Shown here: positions 33,455 to 47,100 of the stretch, in pieces
Numbering within the stretch: position 1 is the first letter of the stretch
How the letters are laid out: each line of letters opens with the position of its first letter
Source of the DNA: JBBATK01 sp044228285
Lineage (GTDB): Bacteria > Bacteroidota > Ignavibacteria > Kapaibacteriales > NICIL-2
Length of the DNA: 64,000 nucleotides
Assembly: GCA_044228285.1 (NCBI GenBank)
Contig: JBGAVD010000003.1
Span: forward strand, 62,001-126,000
Reading direction: 5' to 3'
Notes under the pieces: generated by a model
The model's input: the letters and a program-made list of their open reading frames with translations, nothing else
The model's database searches: none
What the model was told of the DNA's origin: nothing
Position numbers and translations under genes: made by a program

Positions 33455-34589
33455 CTGCGTCTGGAACTCTCTTCTCTTCGCGTTTCTTGCGAGCTTCCTT
33501 TTCGGCGCGAAGCTTATTGTAGTCTATCGACTCTCGGAGCTTAAAGGTAGTATCGATAACACCTCGAGCGAGCAAAGTATCTTCCGCTGTGAGATAGCGT
33601 TTTCTGTTTGGAACCATGCCACGAACTTCTTTTGGCACTTGAGACATTGGAATGAGCGCCTCCTCGACGAGCATTGGCTGATTTGGAAGTTCGGCTTGCA
33701 AGTCATAATTCCCCTTCAGATCCCACCATGGGCCTCCACGTTTGCGGTTATAATTAAACATACCAGTGATGATAACTGGGGTACCCGTCCAGGGGATAAA
33801 CTGTTTCTTTGCATCCAGCTTTGCTGTCTTCACCCACTTGTACAGCCATTTCGCGTCATCAAGAAATTGTCTCACGCACGAGTGCGAAACGGGTCTTCCA
33901 GGCATTTCGAACTGATGAAAGGCATTACCTGCATACTGATGAAAGTTAACCGTAAAAGGCAGAATCCATTCATCGTTCAACGATGAAATCCTCTTTTCTT
34001 GCTTCCATACTACTGAATAGCGTCCAGGGAAGGTGGGCTTGCCCTTAGCACCTGAATTGCAGGCTGTAAAGCGCACCAGGTCACCAAACGCATAGCAGGC
34101 ATAACACTGTAGGGTATTGCTAATAACGATCAACTTAGGAATGTTTACCGCTGAATCATAAAACTGCGGAAAGGCAGAGTAGGCGCGCAAGTCTTTCTCA
34201 ATGCGACTTGGAACAATAAGAGTATCCCCAACTCTCATGTAGCGAAGTTCTTTTCTATTAAGCACGGCAAGAACTTTTGCGCTATCGGCCGACGTACCAT
34301 AGCGAAAGAGACGTCGAACGGAGTCTAGGGTGTGAGCAGATCCAACATAGACACGAGTGTACTGAATGCTATCGAAGCGCTTCAGTGCTTCGGCTTTGCG
34401 AATCTTATTCAGCGAATCCACAACATGTAGAGAGTCTGCGCGATGTTGTTTGTCTGCAATGAGCTTTTCGTTCTGCAGACGCTCTTCACGTTCAAGTGCT
34501 GTCTCCTCGTGCTGACAACTTTGCATCAACAGTAGCAGGCAAATGCAACAAGAGCTGAGTACAATAGTTATTCGAAGGCGAGGGTGCAT
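33432..34589 (-). CDS. L,D-transpeptidase (YkuD-like) lipoprotein
   Basis: This 385-residue protein starts with a lipoprotein signal peptide ending LLLLMQSC, with the lipid Cys at residue 25. A charged helical stretch follows (about 28-75), then a region that may be a LysM-like or recognition domain (VLAVLNRKELRYMRVGDTLIVPS). The catalytic YkuD-type region is about 145-275 (CNSGAKGKPTFPGRYSV, FHQYAGNAFHQFEMPGRP, VSHSCVRQFLDDAKWLY). The catalytic Cys lies in SHSCVR, where most family members have SHGCVR. Such enzymes make 3-3 cross-links in peptidoglycan or attach proteins to it. The C-terminal tail is Lys/Arg/Glu-rich. It acts in the periplasm. Confidence 0.83.
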   Translation of the reverse strand: MHPRLRITIVLSSCCICLLLLMQSCQHEETALEREERLQNEKLIADKQHRADSLHVVDSLNKIRKAEALKRFDSIQYTRVYVGSAHTLDSVRRLFRYGTSADSAKVLAVLNRKELRYMRVGDTLIVPSRIEKDLRAYSAFPQFYDSAVNIPKLIVISNTLQCYACYAFGDLVRFTACNSGAKGKPTFPGRYSVVWKQEKRISSLNDEWILPFTVNFHQYAGNAFHQFEMPGRPVSHSCVRQFLDDAKWLYKWVKTAKLDAKKQFIPWTGTPVIITGMFNYNRKRGGPWWDLKGNYDLQAELPNQPMLVEEALIPMSQVPKEVRGMVPNRKRYLTAEDTLLARGVIDTTFKLRESIDYNKLRAEKEARKKREEKRVPDAGKPQDKS

Positions 34590-35067
34590 GATACGCTAAA
34601 GCTTTGGTTGACGGGATGCTCGTGTGTGAGACACTCCATTTCAACGTTGAGAACATTGACTGAACAAGCCTCTGCCAGCACTAACTAAACTTAGATCGCT
34701 GACGGTGCATCGTGTAAAATTAGCGAAATGGCGAGAGTTAGAAAACCAACTTAGCGAAAGAAGCACAAGGGATGAATAGATGAGGGTAGATTTCTAGGGG
34801 ACGATCGTTCATTTGTTCGGCAAGTGGGAGTTTAAGAGGCCACTGACTCCACTATTTCCATATCGCAGTACGCTAACCGCGTAGTCTGCATACGTATGGA
34901 GATGACTACGCTTAGTCATCGGTTCTTGTTTTGGGTCGTCCAATCAGGGTTATATCGTTTGTGCACTCTTCAAATTGCTTAGTACCCCATTCCATTTTGT
35001 TCAATTGAGAATCCGGTGGGTAGACAACCAAAAGCCTTGTGTCGGAGAAGAGTTAGCACAAAATAAC
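34590..35067. other. Intergenic region with a perfect hairpin
   Basis: About 480 bp lie between the L,D-transpeptidase gene and the giant gene. No ORF is supported. A perfect hairpin GATGACTA/CGCT/TAGTCATC lies at 34901-34920, just after the palindrome CATACGTATG at 34889-34898. It should contain the promoter of the transpeptidase gene, but I cannot fix its boxes. Confidence 0.5.
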
Positions 35068-35097
35068 AAAGGGCAGAGCGTAAACGCACTGCCCTTT
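35068..35097 (-). terminator. Terminator of the giant gene
   Basis: AAAGGGCAGAGCG (35068-35080) and CGCACTGCCCTTT (35085-35097) pair over 13 positions with one mismatch around a TAAA loop. On the minus strand it continues TGTTATTTTG. It lies 30 bp after the stop. Confidence 0.88.
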
Positions 35098-35127
35098 GAG
35101 TTGTCTGCGAATCAACGCGATTGAGGA

Positions 35128-38100
35128 TTAGTCAACCTTTGTGATGCGCGCCATTAAGCGTTGTCCGTTTGGCATAACGATCTCAACGATGTAGAGTCCG
35201 TTTGGCAGACGTGACATATCGATTGAACGAGTATTGTCACCGCTATTCAGAGCATCGAATGTTGAGCTCATTACTTCGGAGCCGACCAGGTTACGCACGC
35301 TCAATTGAGCAGCGTTGAAGTCTTGATCCAAAGTGAAGCGAACGTTCAAGTTGCCATTTGTTGGGTTTGGATAGAGAGTGATGTTCTGCTCAACAAAGAT
35401 CGGATCATGAACACTGATTACGATTTCGATCTTGATTGGATCTGAAACGCTTGAACAACCATTTCTATCGACGATACGAACTTGATATGAGCCAGTATCG
35501 GTTACCGTGTAGCTAGCATTTGTCGCGCCACTGATATTCGATGAATTGCGAATCCACTGGAAGGATTGATAACCCTTACCGGTTGTATCAGCATTCAAGG
35601 TATTCTGTACGCGGGTGAAGCCAGGTTTGCCAGGAGTTTGGAAGACAGTGATCTTCTTAGCTGCTGATTGGCCTGCGCAGTCGTTTGTATCGGTTACAGA
35701 TACGGTAAATGTACCTGATGTCTTAACAACGATGCTTTGTGTCTTTTCGCCACTTGACCATGAATACGTCTTGTAGCCTGGACCTGCATCGAGTGTCACA
35801 CTATCACCTTCACAGAAGCTGGTCTTGTCTGGTGTAGTAGCGATTGTTGGAGTTGGATTTGGATTAACAACAACCTTAGTATCAGTTGATGTTGCATCGC
35901 AACCACCAGCATTCTTAACTGTCACATTATATGTACCAGGAGTTGTGATCTTCAGCGTACGACCATTACCAACGTTTGTCGTACCATTCATCCAACTGTA
36001 GCTCGTAAATCCTGCACCTGCATCAAGAGTAACGCTTCCGCCATCACAGAATGTGATTGGACCGTTCGCTGTTACAGTGACAACTGGCTTTGGAGATACG
36101 GTGATGATCACATCATCAGACATGATTTTACATGTGCTGCTATAGGTGATTTCACAATTGTATGTACCTGAAGTTGTTACGTTGATAGATGGTGTTGTTG
36201 CACCAGTATTCCATCTGTATGACAGTGGAGTTCCGCCAACTGCAACTGCAGTGAGTGTTCTTACTTCGCCTTGGCAGAAGCTTGCTGAACCTGACAATGT
36301 CATTGTAGGTTTCGTGAAGCTTGATACCGAGACAGAGATTGAAGACGATGAGTTTTGACATCCATTACCATCAATAACAGTTACACTGTATGTACCAGCT
36401 TGACGAACCGTAATACGAGGTGTCGTTTCGCCGTTGCTCCATGTGTAGCTAACAAATCCATCTGTTGCTGCCAACGTAACTGATTGGCCTGCGCAAAGGT
36501 TTGTTGTATTGCTTGGTGTAATGTTTACGATTGGCAGAGCATTCACAAGAATGGTGCGAGTCGTAGCAGCTGTACATCCGGTTGCTGTAATTGTTTCTGT
36601 AACCGTTACTGTACCGTTACCAGCTGATGTCCAAACGATGTTAACAGAGTTCGTGTTGTTTGCGCCAACAATGTTTCCACCTGTTACTGGACCCCATACG
36701 TAGGTATGACCTGCGATGTTAGCCGTGGTATAGGTTTGTGTTGAGTTGATACAAACTGGTGGCTGCGGTGGACCTTGGATACTTGGTGTTGGCAGCGGAT
36801 TGATTGTAATTGCCAATGTACGAGATGCTTGACATGAGCCAAGAGTTACTGGTGTTGTTTCGGTAACGGTAACTGTACCACTACCAGCTGCACCCCATGT
36901 AACAGTAATCGTATTGGTGTTCTGACCAGTTGTGATTGTACCACCTGTTACAGACCAGAAGTAGGTGTCGCCAGCTACGAATGGTGTTGTATAGGTAGTT
37001 GTTGACAGTGCACAAACTGAAGGTGAGTTATTACCACCGGTTTGGTTTGTCAAGTCTGGATTTGGCAACGGACGAATAGTGATTGGGGTCAGTACATCTG
37101 TGTAGCAACCGTTCACACCAACGCGTTCACGAACTGCAATACTACCGGCTCCGGCAGCACCCCAGTTGATACTTACGGTGTTGTTCGTTGAAGCACCGAC
37201 GATAGATCCACCAACAACTGTCCAAGCGTAGGTGTTACCTGCAACGAGAGTTGTTGCATAGGTGTGTGTTGAACCTGCGCAAACACCATTGACGTTCAAG
37301 CCACCAGTTGAGCTGGTGATGACTGGTGTTGGGTTTGGATTCAAGGTCACTGTGTAGGTTGTTTCTGCGAAGCAACCAGCACCACCTGTTGAACCATTGT
37401 TTGTAGCGTCTGTTGCGGTTTCACGTACGCGGATCACGCATGTAACAGGAACTGATGTGTTTCCGTTAACTGTGATTTGGAATGTCGACAAGTTGTTTGG
37501 ACCACCTGTTACAGTGACTGGACCACTTGTTGGCGTATCGATCGACCATGAGTAAGCACGGTTTGGAAGCACGGTAACAATTGAATAGTTACCAATGTTT
37601 GTACCGTTCGTTGTGCCTTGGCAAAGAACTGTTGGTCCAGTGATAACTGGGGTTGGTGTCACGTCAACATTCAAGTTCTGACGAACTGTTGTTGAACAGC
37701 CGGTTGCATTGAATGTTTGGCTGACTTGAACATAACCACCTGTGTTATCTGCTGTCACATCGTTCCATGTGATAACAACGTTGTTTGCATTAGCTGCACC
37801 AACGATGGTACCTGTGCCAACGGTCCAGTTGAATGTGCTATTTGCATCACCAGTTGTTGCGTAGGTAGCAGTGCTACGACCGCAAACATCTGTTGGAGCT
37901 GGAGCAATAACTGGTTTTGGAAGTGGGTTAACAACAACAACAAACGAATCAGTGATTGGACAAGCCTTAACTGAAGGTGTACGAAGTGCGTTTGTGTACT
38001 GAATTGTTTCAGTTACATATAACCACATCGTTACAGGAGCGTTTGTTGGGTTGAAGTACTCAACTTGAACTTGGTTACCACTACCTGTGATGCGTGCACC

Positions 38101-41100
38101 TGGGGTAGCGGTAGCTGGATTTGATGTCAAGATCGAAACACCACTTGTGTTACGAACATCCCAAGCATATGTACTTGCTGGAGGATTGATTGTTTGATTC
38201 AAACCTGCAGTAGCATATGTGAAAGAGTTGTACATCTGAGCGTTTGTGCTGTTTGCTGCGTATTGTGAGTTAGAACATACAACGCGGCTGCCAGTAACTG
38301 CTGGTTTTGGATTCCAGTTCACTTGAACGTTGACATCCGTTTGACCAGTACAGGTTGGAATCGAGTTGGTTGTTTCTTGTACACGAAGAACGCGGGTTAA
38401 GCTAGCAGAAGCTGTTGGCTCATTCCATTGGACTGTTACACTTGTAACGTTAACACCTTGTGATGAGGAAACGAACGTTCCACCACCATTTGGCATTGAC
38501 CATACGAATGTGCTTTGGCTATTCACTGGGTTTGTTACAGTGTATGTTTCAGTGTTGTTGATTGAAACACCATCGTAAGCAGACATATAACCGCAAACAT
38601 TTGTGTTGCCAGATACTGCTGGCACTGGAGCTGGGTTCACAATAACATTAACTGTTGCCACACCAACGCAAGCGTTTGGTGAGGTTTCCGTAACTGTTAC
38701 AACGCGAGTTGCAGCAGCTGTTCCTGGATTGTTCCAGCGAACGGTTACGGTGTTTCCTGTCAAACTTCCACCTGTGAGTGTGTACGTACCAGCTGGGATT
38801 GACCATTGGTAGGTATCATTCGCAACAAATGGTGTGAAGTATGTTTCGTCGACGTTTGGACACACTGCTGTGTTTCCATCGATCGAAGGTGCAGGGTTTG
38901 GAGCAATTGTAATGTCACGTGTTGTGCTTCCAACGCAAGTAACTCCACCAGTTGTTGTAGCCGTCAAGGTAATGGTTCCACTACCTGGAGTATTTGGCCA
39001 TGTTACTGTGTATGAGTTGCCACTTGGTGTTGATGCACTAACAGCGCCCGTGTTGTTCCATGTGTACGTGAAGCTTGATGATGGGTTCAAGACGTTATAG
39101 GTAACGGTTGAGCCTGCACAAGCAACAGTGCCTGGAGGTGTTGCGATTCCTGGTGTAGGTGTTGGTGTTACTGTTACAGCATAGTTGTTGTTCGATGCTG
39201 TATTGGTACAACCAGTAGCAACGTTGGTTACTGTCAACTGAATGGTGCCATTTGTGGAACCCCAGTCAACACTAATGGTTGCTGTACCTTGACCTGTGAA
39301 GCTGTTAGCACCAGTTACATTCCAAGCATAAGCCAAGCCGGTTTGTGTTGGTGTAGCTGTGTAGCTAACTGTTGTGTTTTGACATACTTGGTTAGGACCA
39401 GTGATGGTAACCACAGGAAGTGGGTTCACAGTAACGTTGAAGGTAGAAGTACCTGTACAAACGTTTCCTGAGTTTGCTGGTGTTTCAACTACTTGAACAA
39501 CAGCTACGACAGGAACTGTACCGGTGTTGACCCAGTTCACGCCACCTGGCAATGTGCTGAGGTTTGTTCCGGTAATTGGCGCGAACGACATGCCTGGAGG
39601 CAAGTTGCTGATTGACCATGTGTAGCTACGACCTGATACCACGAATGGTGTAGAGTAGTTACCTGTTTGACCACTGCAACGAGCTGCATCACCAGTGATG
39701 ACTGGATTAGCCTTTGGATTAACGGTTACTGGGAAGCTTGTTGAGCCTGTACAGCCGCCGTTGTTAACGGTAAGGTTCACTGCTGATGAATAAGCAACAT
39801 CTGGTGTGGCGTTAGCCCAGCTTACAACGATTGAATTCGTTCCTGTACCTGATGTGATTGTTCCACCGCTGCCAACTGTCCAGTTATATGTTGTTCCTGG
39901 AGCTGTTGTCGAGTACGTAACCGAGCTACCACCACAAACTGGTGATGTTGCAGGGTTGGCTGTAATTGTTGGTGTTGGTGCAGTTGTAACGTTTACAGTC
40001 AAGATATTCTCCTGAGCGCAACCGTTAGCATTGGTTTCAACAACGCGAATTGAAGCGGTACCGATTGAGGACCATGAACCAGATACTTGGTACGTATTGG
40101 TTGGTGTGAAGCTACCTGTACCTGAAACGATGTTCCAAGCATAGGTTGAACCTGTGTTGTTTGTTGTTTGGTATGTAACTGTACCGTTTTGACATGGTGT
40201 TGTTGGACCAGTAACAGCAGGAGCTGGGTTTGGTACAACGGTCAGCGTTACGCTGTTAGCCATGGTCGCTGTTGTACAGCTTGGTGTTGTATTGCTGATT
40301 GCACGAACTGTCCAGGTAAATGCACCTGGTGTCATGTTTGTGAATGCAGGTGAGAAGCTCAATGCTGAACCTGTACCTGTTGCAGTACGAACAACGTTGT
40401 TTGCTGAGTTGATGAGTTCGTATGTATAACCGTTCTGTGAGTTAGCCAAGCCAACTGTTGCAGTTGTGCTGTTAGAACCTAAACCACCTGCAGCGCAGAT
40501 TGTTGTTGGGCTAAGAGTAACTGTTTGAGCTGTTGGAAGTGCGTTCACGGTTACAGCAAATGAAGCTGAACCTGAGCAGTTATTTGCATCTGTTTCGATC
40601 ACACTCAATGTACCGGAGTTTGTACCCCAGTTCACTGTTTGTTGATTGCCAACTTGAGCGCCCAATGTATTTCCTGCACCGGAAACGGTGAAGGCATAGG
40701 TGCTACCAGCATTTACTGGAGTTACAGCATAGGTTGATGAGCTATTAGCACATACCGATGTTGCGCCTGTAATTGTTGGTGTTGGAGGTGTGCTTGCTGT
40801 AACAGTAGCTGTACCGCTCATGAGATTGGTACAACCAGCGCCTGTAGCAGAAACTGTGTAAGCATATGTTCCAGCCGCTGTGAGGGAGTTGGTGAATTGA
40901 ATTCCACCACCTGTACCTGTTACGGTTGGTGTTTGTGCAACACCGTTGCGAATCAGAGTATATACGAAGCCAGCTTGTGAGTTAGACAAGGTGATAATTG
41001 CGTTACCAGTTACACAAACACCAGGTGTTGTGGTATTAACTGTGTAAGCAACTGGCATAGCATTAACGGTAATCGTTGAGCTTGAAGAGTTGGTACATGT

Positions 41101-44100
41101 ACCAGCTGTTTCAGTTACGGTTACTGTGCCTGTTCCTGCCGCGTTACCCCAGAGAACTGTGATAGCGTTTTGACCTTGACCACTTGTGATTTGACCACCT
41201 GCGCCTGTAACGGTCCAAACGTAGGTATTGCCAACGTTGTTTGTTGTTGAGTAGCTAACGGTTGTACCAGCACAGACTGATGAGTTACCTGGGGTAACTG
41301 AAGGAGCTGGAGTTGCATTAGCTGTCAGAGTATAGGTAGTTGATTGGAAACAACCTGTGTTAGGATTGGTTTCAACAACTTGAACTGTACGTGAACCTGC
41401 TGCACCTGTGAATGTAATTGACACAGAGTTTGTGTTTGTTGGTGCTGCAATAGTACCTGTACCACTGGAAATTGTCCAAGCAAAGTTGTTGCCTGAAGCT
41501 GCAGTAGAGAAGGTGACAGGCTGACCAATACATGCTGACGATGGGCCACTGATGACCGGTGTTGGCAATGCATTGACGGTTACTGTCAAGCTTCCGTTCA
41601 TGTTGATTGTTGTTGAAGCACAAGCACCACTGTTTGCGAGAGCAGTTACCGTGAAGGTGTGAGCACCTACAGTTGCGACTGCGCTACTTGGGATGGTAAT
41701 GGTTAATGCACTACCAGTACCAGCTGCGGTTGTGATGGTTTGTGAACCCTTCATTACGGTGTAGGTAACGCCTGTAGCTGAACCTGAGAGACCCAATGTT
41801 GTTGGGTTGCCAAGACAGATAGCGCCTGTTGTTGGGCTAACGTTAAACACAGTTGGAGCTGCAGTAACTGTTACGGTAACTGCGCTGTTGTTGCTACAAC
41901 CTGTTACTGAGTTTGAAACGATGACTGCTACGTTACCACTTGTTGTATTTGGTACAACAGTGATTGCGTTGCTGTTAGCACCGCTAACAACGTTCCAACC
42001 TGCAGGAACTGTCCAAGCGTATGCTTGGTTAGCTGCTGCTACTACTGAATACACTTGTGAAGTACCGGAGCAAACTGCAAGTGAACCAGTGATGGTGGCA
42101 CTTGGGTTAGCATTAACGGTAACTACTGCGGTACCTGTCATTGTTGTTTGACAGCTTGTGCTTGTGTTTTGTGCTACGATTGTGTAGTTGTTAACACCAG
42201 CTGCACCTGGAGTGATACTCCATGTGAGGCTTGAACCGTTACCAGCCTTGACATTTGTGCCGTCAGCTGTTCCAATTGTACCGAGTGGCGTACCATTCTG
42301 TACCAATTGGTAGTTCGTACCAGTTTGTGAACCGCTAAGTGTAATAGAAGCAACGGTGACATTTGAACCAGATCCGCCTGTTGCACAGACGTTTGGTGTT
42401 GATGTACTTACGTTATAAGCTGTTGGAGCTGGGTTAACAGTAACGTTGAATGAGTTCATGAATGAACAAGCACCGTTTGTTTCGGTGATTTGTACGTTAC
42501 CTGTACCAGCTGCTGTCCAGTTAACATTAACAACATCGCTTGTTGCACCAGATGTTACAGTAAATGTACCACCAGTTACTACATAAGTGCGTGTTGAACC
42601 TGAAATCAGACCACTAACTGTGTAGTTCTGAGTTGCACCATTTTGACATGCTGCGCCAGGGGTTGGCAATGTTGGGTTTGGACGTGTTGTTACTGTTACG
42701 CTGTAATCAGCTGATTGTGTTTGACAGCCAGTGTTTGGATCTGTTTCTACAACGCGAACTGAGCGAGGAGCAACTGTACCTGACCAGCTAACTGTTACAC
42801 TGTTAACACCAGTACCTGATGTTGCTGTTACTGCAGTAGCACCACCTGATGGGAATGACCATGCATAGGTGTTTCCTGCAGTAAGATTTGTTGTGTATGT
42901 ATAGGTTAATAATGGAGATGCACCACCACCGCAAACAGTTGCCGGACCACTAATTGCCGGAGCTGGAGCGTTGGTTACAACAACAACTTGATTTACTGTT
43001 GTAGAACATTGTGTAGAATTCAATGTGACCATAACACCCAAAGTGTTCGATCCTGTTGCATTCCATGTTGTTGTATAGGTGTTGTTTGTCTGACCAGCCA
43101 GAGGCGTGCCATTCAAAATCCATTGGTAGCTAACTCCTGAAGGTGTAGGTGTAGCTGTATAGGTGTAGGAAACTCCTGTACAAGCTGAACCAACTGCACC
43201 TGAACCACTGCGTGAAATAATTGCAGTAGGAGCTGCAGCAACAGCAACGCTATAAGCAGCCGTTGTCGCACTACATGAAGTAGCTGTGATCGTTTCTTGG
43301 ACGGTCAATGAGTACGAAGCTTGTGAACCAGTATTGATCACAACCGAAGCTGTGTTCTGACCACTTGCAATCGTAGCTGCTGTACCTGCTCCACCGCCTG
43401 GTGTGAGTGTCCAAACATATGCACTTGTTGGAGCATTGTTCTGTGTTGTGTAGGTAGCTGTACCATTTGCACAAACACCAGTTGGACCACTGATTGCAGG
43501 AGTTGGGTTTGGATTAACTGTTACGTTAAATGTTGTACGTGCTGTACAGCCTTGAGCTGACACTTGTGTACAACGAAGTGTGTATGTAGTATTTGCAGCA
43601 CCACTCCAGTTAACGCCAACGCTTACAACACCAACACCGCTGCTAGCTGTTGTAAAGGTGTTACCTGCTACACTTGGGATGATTTCCCATGTGTAACTAT
43701 CGCCAGGAACGTTTGGATTAACATTGTATGTGGTAACCGTGTTCTTACAAAGTGACGAAGCACCAGAGATAACTGGGTTTGGCACTGGGAAGACAAAGGT
43801 GTTCAAGGTGAAGGTAGCGGAACAGTTATTCAAATTAGTAACTGTTGCAGTTACGGTTGCGGCACCTGGAGTGTTCCATTGTACGCGCAATGTATCATTA
43901 GCTCCTGCGCTTACGCCAGTGTAGCCAAGAACGGTATTATCAGTGGTTGTGTATGAGTAGATCGCGCCGTTAGCGGAAATAGTCCATACTACACTAACAA
44001 TTTGATATGATGAGTTCTTTGGAACTGTGTATGCAACAATGTGTGCATTCTCGTTACCGAATACGCAAGGTCCAATACCTGCTACTGGCAACACTTGTGT

Positions 44101-47100
44101 TACAGTAGCTTGTGGAACTGGGCGAAGGTAAACGGAAGCTGTATCAACTTGGAAACAGCCTGAAGCATCTTGTTGTACAACTGTAAGAACTGGCTTTACT
44201 AATGCTGGGGCAAAGAATGAACCCCAGTTTACGGTAAAGGTTTGAGTGTTAGCTGCACCAGTTGTTGTACCTGTTGGTGAGCCGCTAATTGACCATGCAT
44301 ATGGCGTTCCACCAGTTGCAACACCTGCATCGTAGATAGCTGTGCTACCTGAGCAAAGTCCGCCTGGAGGATTTGGGCTGCTGCTCAATGAAAGAGCGCC
44401 GTTTGGATTCGTTGTGTTAGCAATAATGCCTGGTGTTGGAACTGGGCTAACAGTTACTGCCATCGCGTTCGTTGCAGCCAATGCACAGCTTGAAGGAGCT
44501 GGGTAGGTGATTGCAATTTGAATTTGACGAGCACCGATCATGTTCTTTCCAAAGCGGAAAGTTGCATTATTGTTGATGTATCCACCTGAACTTGAGTTGG
44601 TAATGATATAATCAGTACCAGCAACAAAACCGCCTGCTACTGACCAGGAGAATGTTGTACCGAGTGGATAGCTAGAAGTGTTTGTTACACTGTATGATGA
44701 TGCACCTGGGTCCGTTGCTGGAGGAAGAATCAATACAGCGTTTGTAGGAACATTCTTGTTTGTTGTGATAATCGCTGGACATACTGGTGTTGGTCCGCCT
44801 ACTACAGGTGTAGCTGGTGTATCCCAAACGCGTACTGTTCCACTGGTGAAGTTTGTATATGAACCAGCATTCGAAGCAAATGCTGTACAACCTGTTACGT
44901 TATCACGAACAACGAATCGGTAAGTCAAGTCAGTTGAACCAACTGGAGTGACAGTTGTCATCGTAGCTGCCGCTGAGTTCGTCAAGGTGAAGACACCTGA
45001 TGTTGAACTACCAGCAACTGTTACGTTCTGTGGAGAGTTGAAGCCAGGGGTCCAAGCACCACCGCCGTTAACGGTTGCAGTTTCGCCGTAAAGCTGAACA
45101 ACAACTTGGTTAGCATTTGGATTGGTAACTGTGAACTGAATTGCTTGGCCTTCACAATACTGTCCTGAATTCTGCCAGTTAATGGTAACTGGTGAAGGAG
45201 GATTAACAACTGTGATAGGATAAACAGTTGTCGTCTGACAGTTTGTTGGAGCTTGATTGTTTGTTTGTACAAGTGTAATGTTACGTGAACCAGCTGCAGT
45301 CCATTGAACATTAATTGCAAACAAGTCTGCACCTGTGTTTGAACTTGTAATAGTACCACCTGTTACGGAATAGGTGTAGGTATCTGCACCGGTTCCGCTG
45401 TTTGGGGTAGCCAAAGTATAGGTGTACGTTTGACCGTATGATCCGAGTGGCTCATACAGACATGCGAAGTTCGAGGAAATAGTTGAAATAGGTGACGCGA
45501 ATGCTGTACCGCTTCCGATAGGACCTGGTACTGCTGTAGCTGCAGGTGTTGCAGCTGCAGGATTCGACGAATTTGTATTCGCAACATTGAGGCTTGAGCC
45601 TGGATCTGGATTTTGAGTTACAGACAATACAGCGGTTGGTCCTGCATTTGTTGCACAGGTTCCGCTTGCACTATTAGTTACAATCAATGACAGACGGAGT
45701 GTACCAAGTGCATCATATGCGCTTGTTACTGTTCCAGTATTGATGCCTACAACGAACGATGTACCAGTGAAAGTGCCACTTGATGCTACAAGTGATTCAC
45801 CGGTCATTGTTGAGCCGTTATCATCAAGTACAGCTGACCATGTTGAACCTGCTGGCAACGATGGCGATACAGTGATGGTTATGTTTTGGGTTGTTCCTTC
45901 ACAACGTGATACGGAAGCTGGGAAGCTGATTGAAGGAGCTGCACTGATTTGGAGTTCCTTGTTATACTGCTTCGAACCTGAGTATGTACCTGTTGTAACG
46001 GTCTCGGTCAAACGAACGTTTGTAAAGATTGCTGCAGAGCTAGGTACACCAGCGAGTGACAATGTTGTCGATTCGTTAGATGGGGTACCAAAGGTAGCAG
46101 TAACACCAAGAGCGTTCATTGCGATGGCGTTTCCTGTTGAAAGACCACTTCCACCACCTGTTGATGTTGTTGTCCAAGCATAGGTATATGCTGGAGCAGC
46201 CGCATAGTTAAAGGTGATTGAACCGTAAGGCGTGCCTGCTGGAGCCGCACTAAATGTAGCTGGCGACGAGCTTGGTGAACACATTACGTTTGGATTATTG
46301 CCAGTTGTTGGCAAATCAACTGCTACTTGATCAACTGGAGCAACATAGAATGTTGAAATGTACTCATTCATACAACCAGCTACGTTCACTTCGCGCATGC
46401 GAATGCGAATCGTATCGCCAGCTGCTGCATTATCTCCAAGCACAAGACTGAATGTATTCGTGCCGGCAGCATAGGTGAATGATGTTGGACCAGACCATGT
46501 AAATGTCATTGGGGTTGAGGCATTACCTGTCAGGCGATATGCACAGACAGAATATGTATTACCTACAACATATGACTGAGGACGAACAGAGATCGTTGAT
46601 GAGCCAACAGCTATGAAGTTGATAGCTGGTGTACCACCGACCGACCCACCGTTTGGTGCAATAGCAACGTTATTCGAGTGAATAACTGTACCTGCTGCAT
46701 CCGAATGCACGATGCTATTGTTTCCTGGCTGAGCAGCAACAATAATCGTAGATACGGCGCCATTTTCTGCACAAGAAGCTTGTGTTGTTGCTTGGAAGAA
46801 AATGTCATAGGTACCTGCAGCACCAAAAGCAGCAGAAATATTGCTGATGGTGAAGTCAAGGTTACCGTCTGATGTTGCAGTTTGAGCTCCTGCCAAAGGA
46901 TTGTAGCCTGTGGTTGCTGGAGCGGCAGGAACAGCCGTGCCTGTTACAGCAAAGTATGGACGATAGGTAACTCCGTTAATAGCATTCGCAACTCGCACAA
47001 TGAGAGTCTGAACACCACTTGGATTACATGAACCTGTACCACTTAGGCCTGTGCTTCCAATAGCAGAGGAGTTGTTACTCAAACAAATTGTACCACTTCC

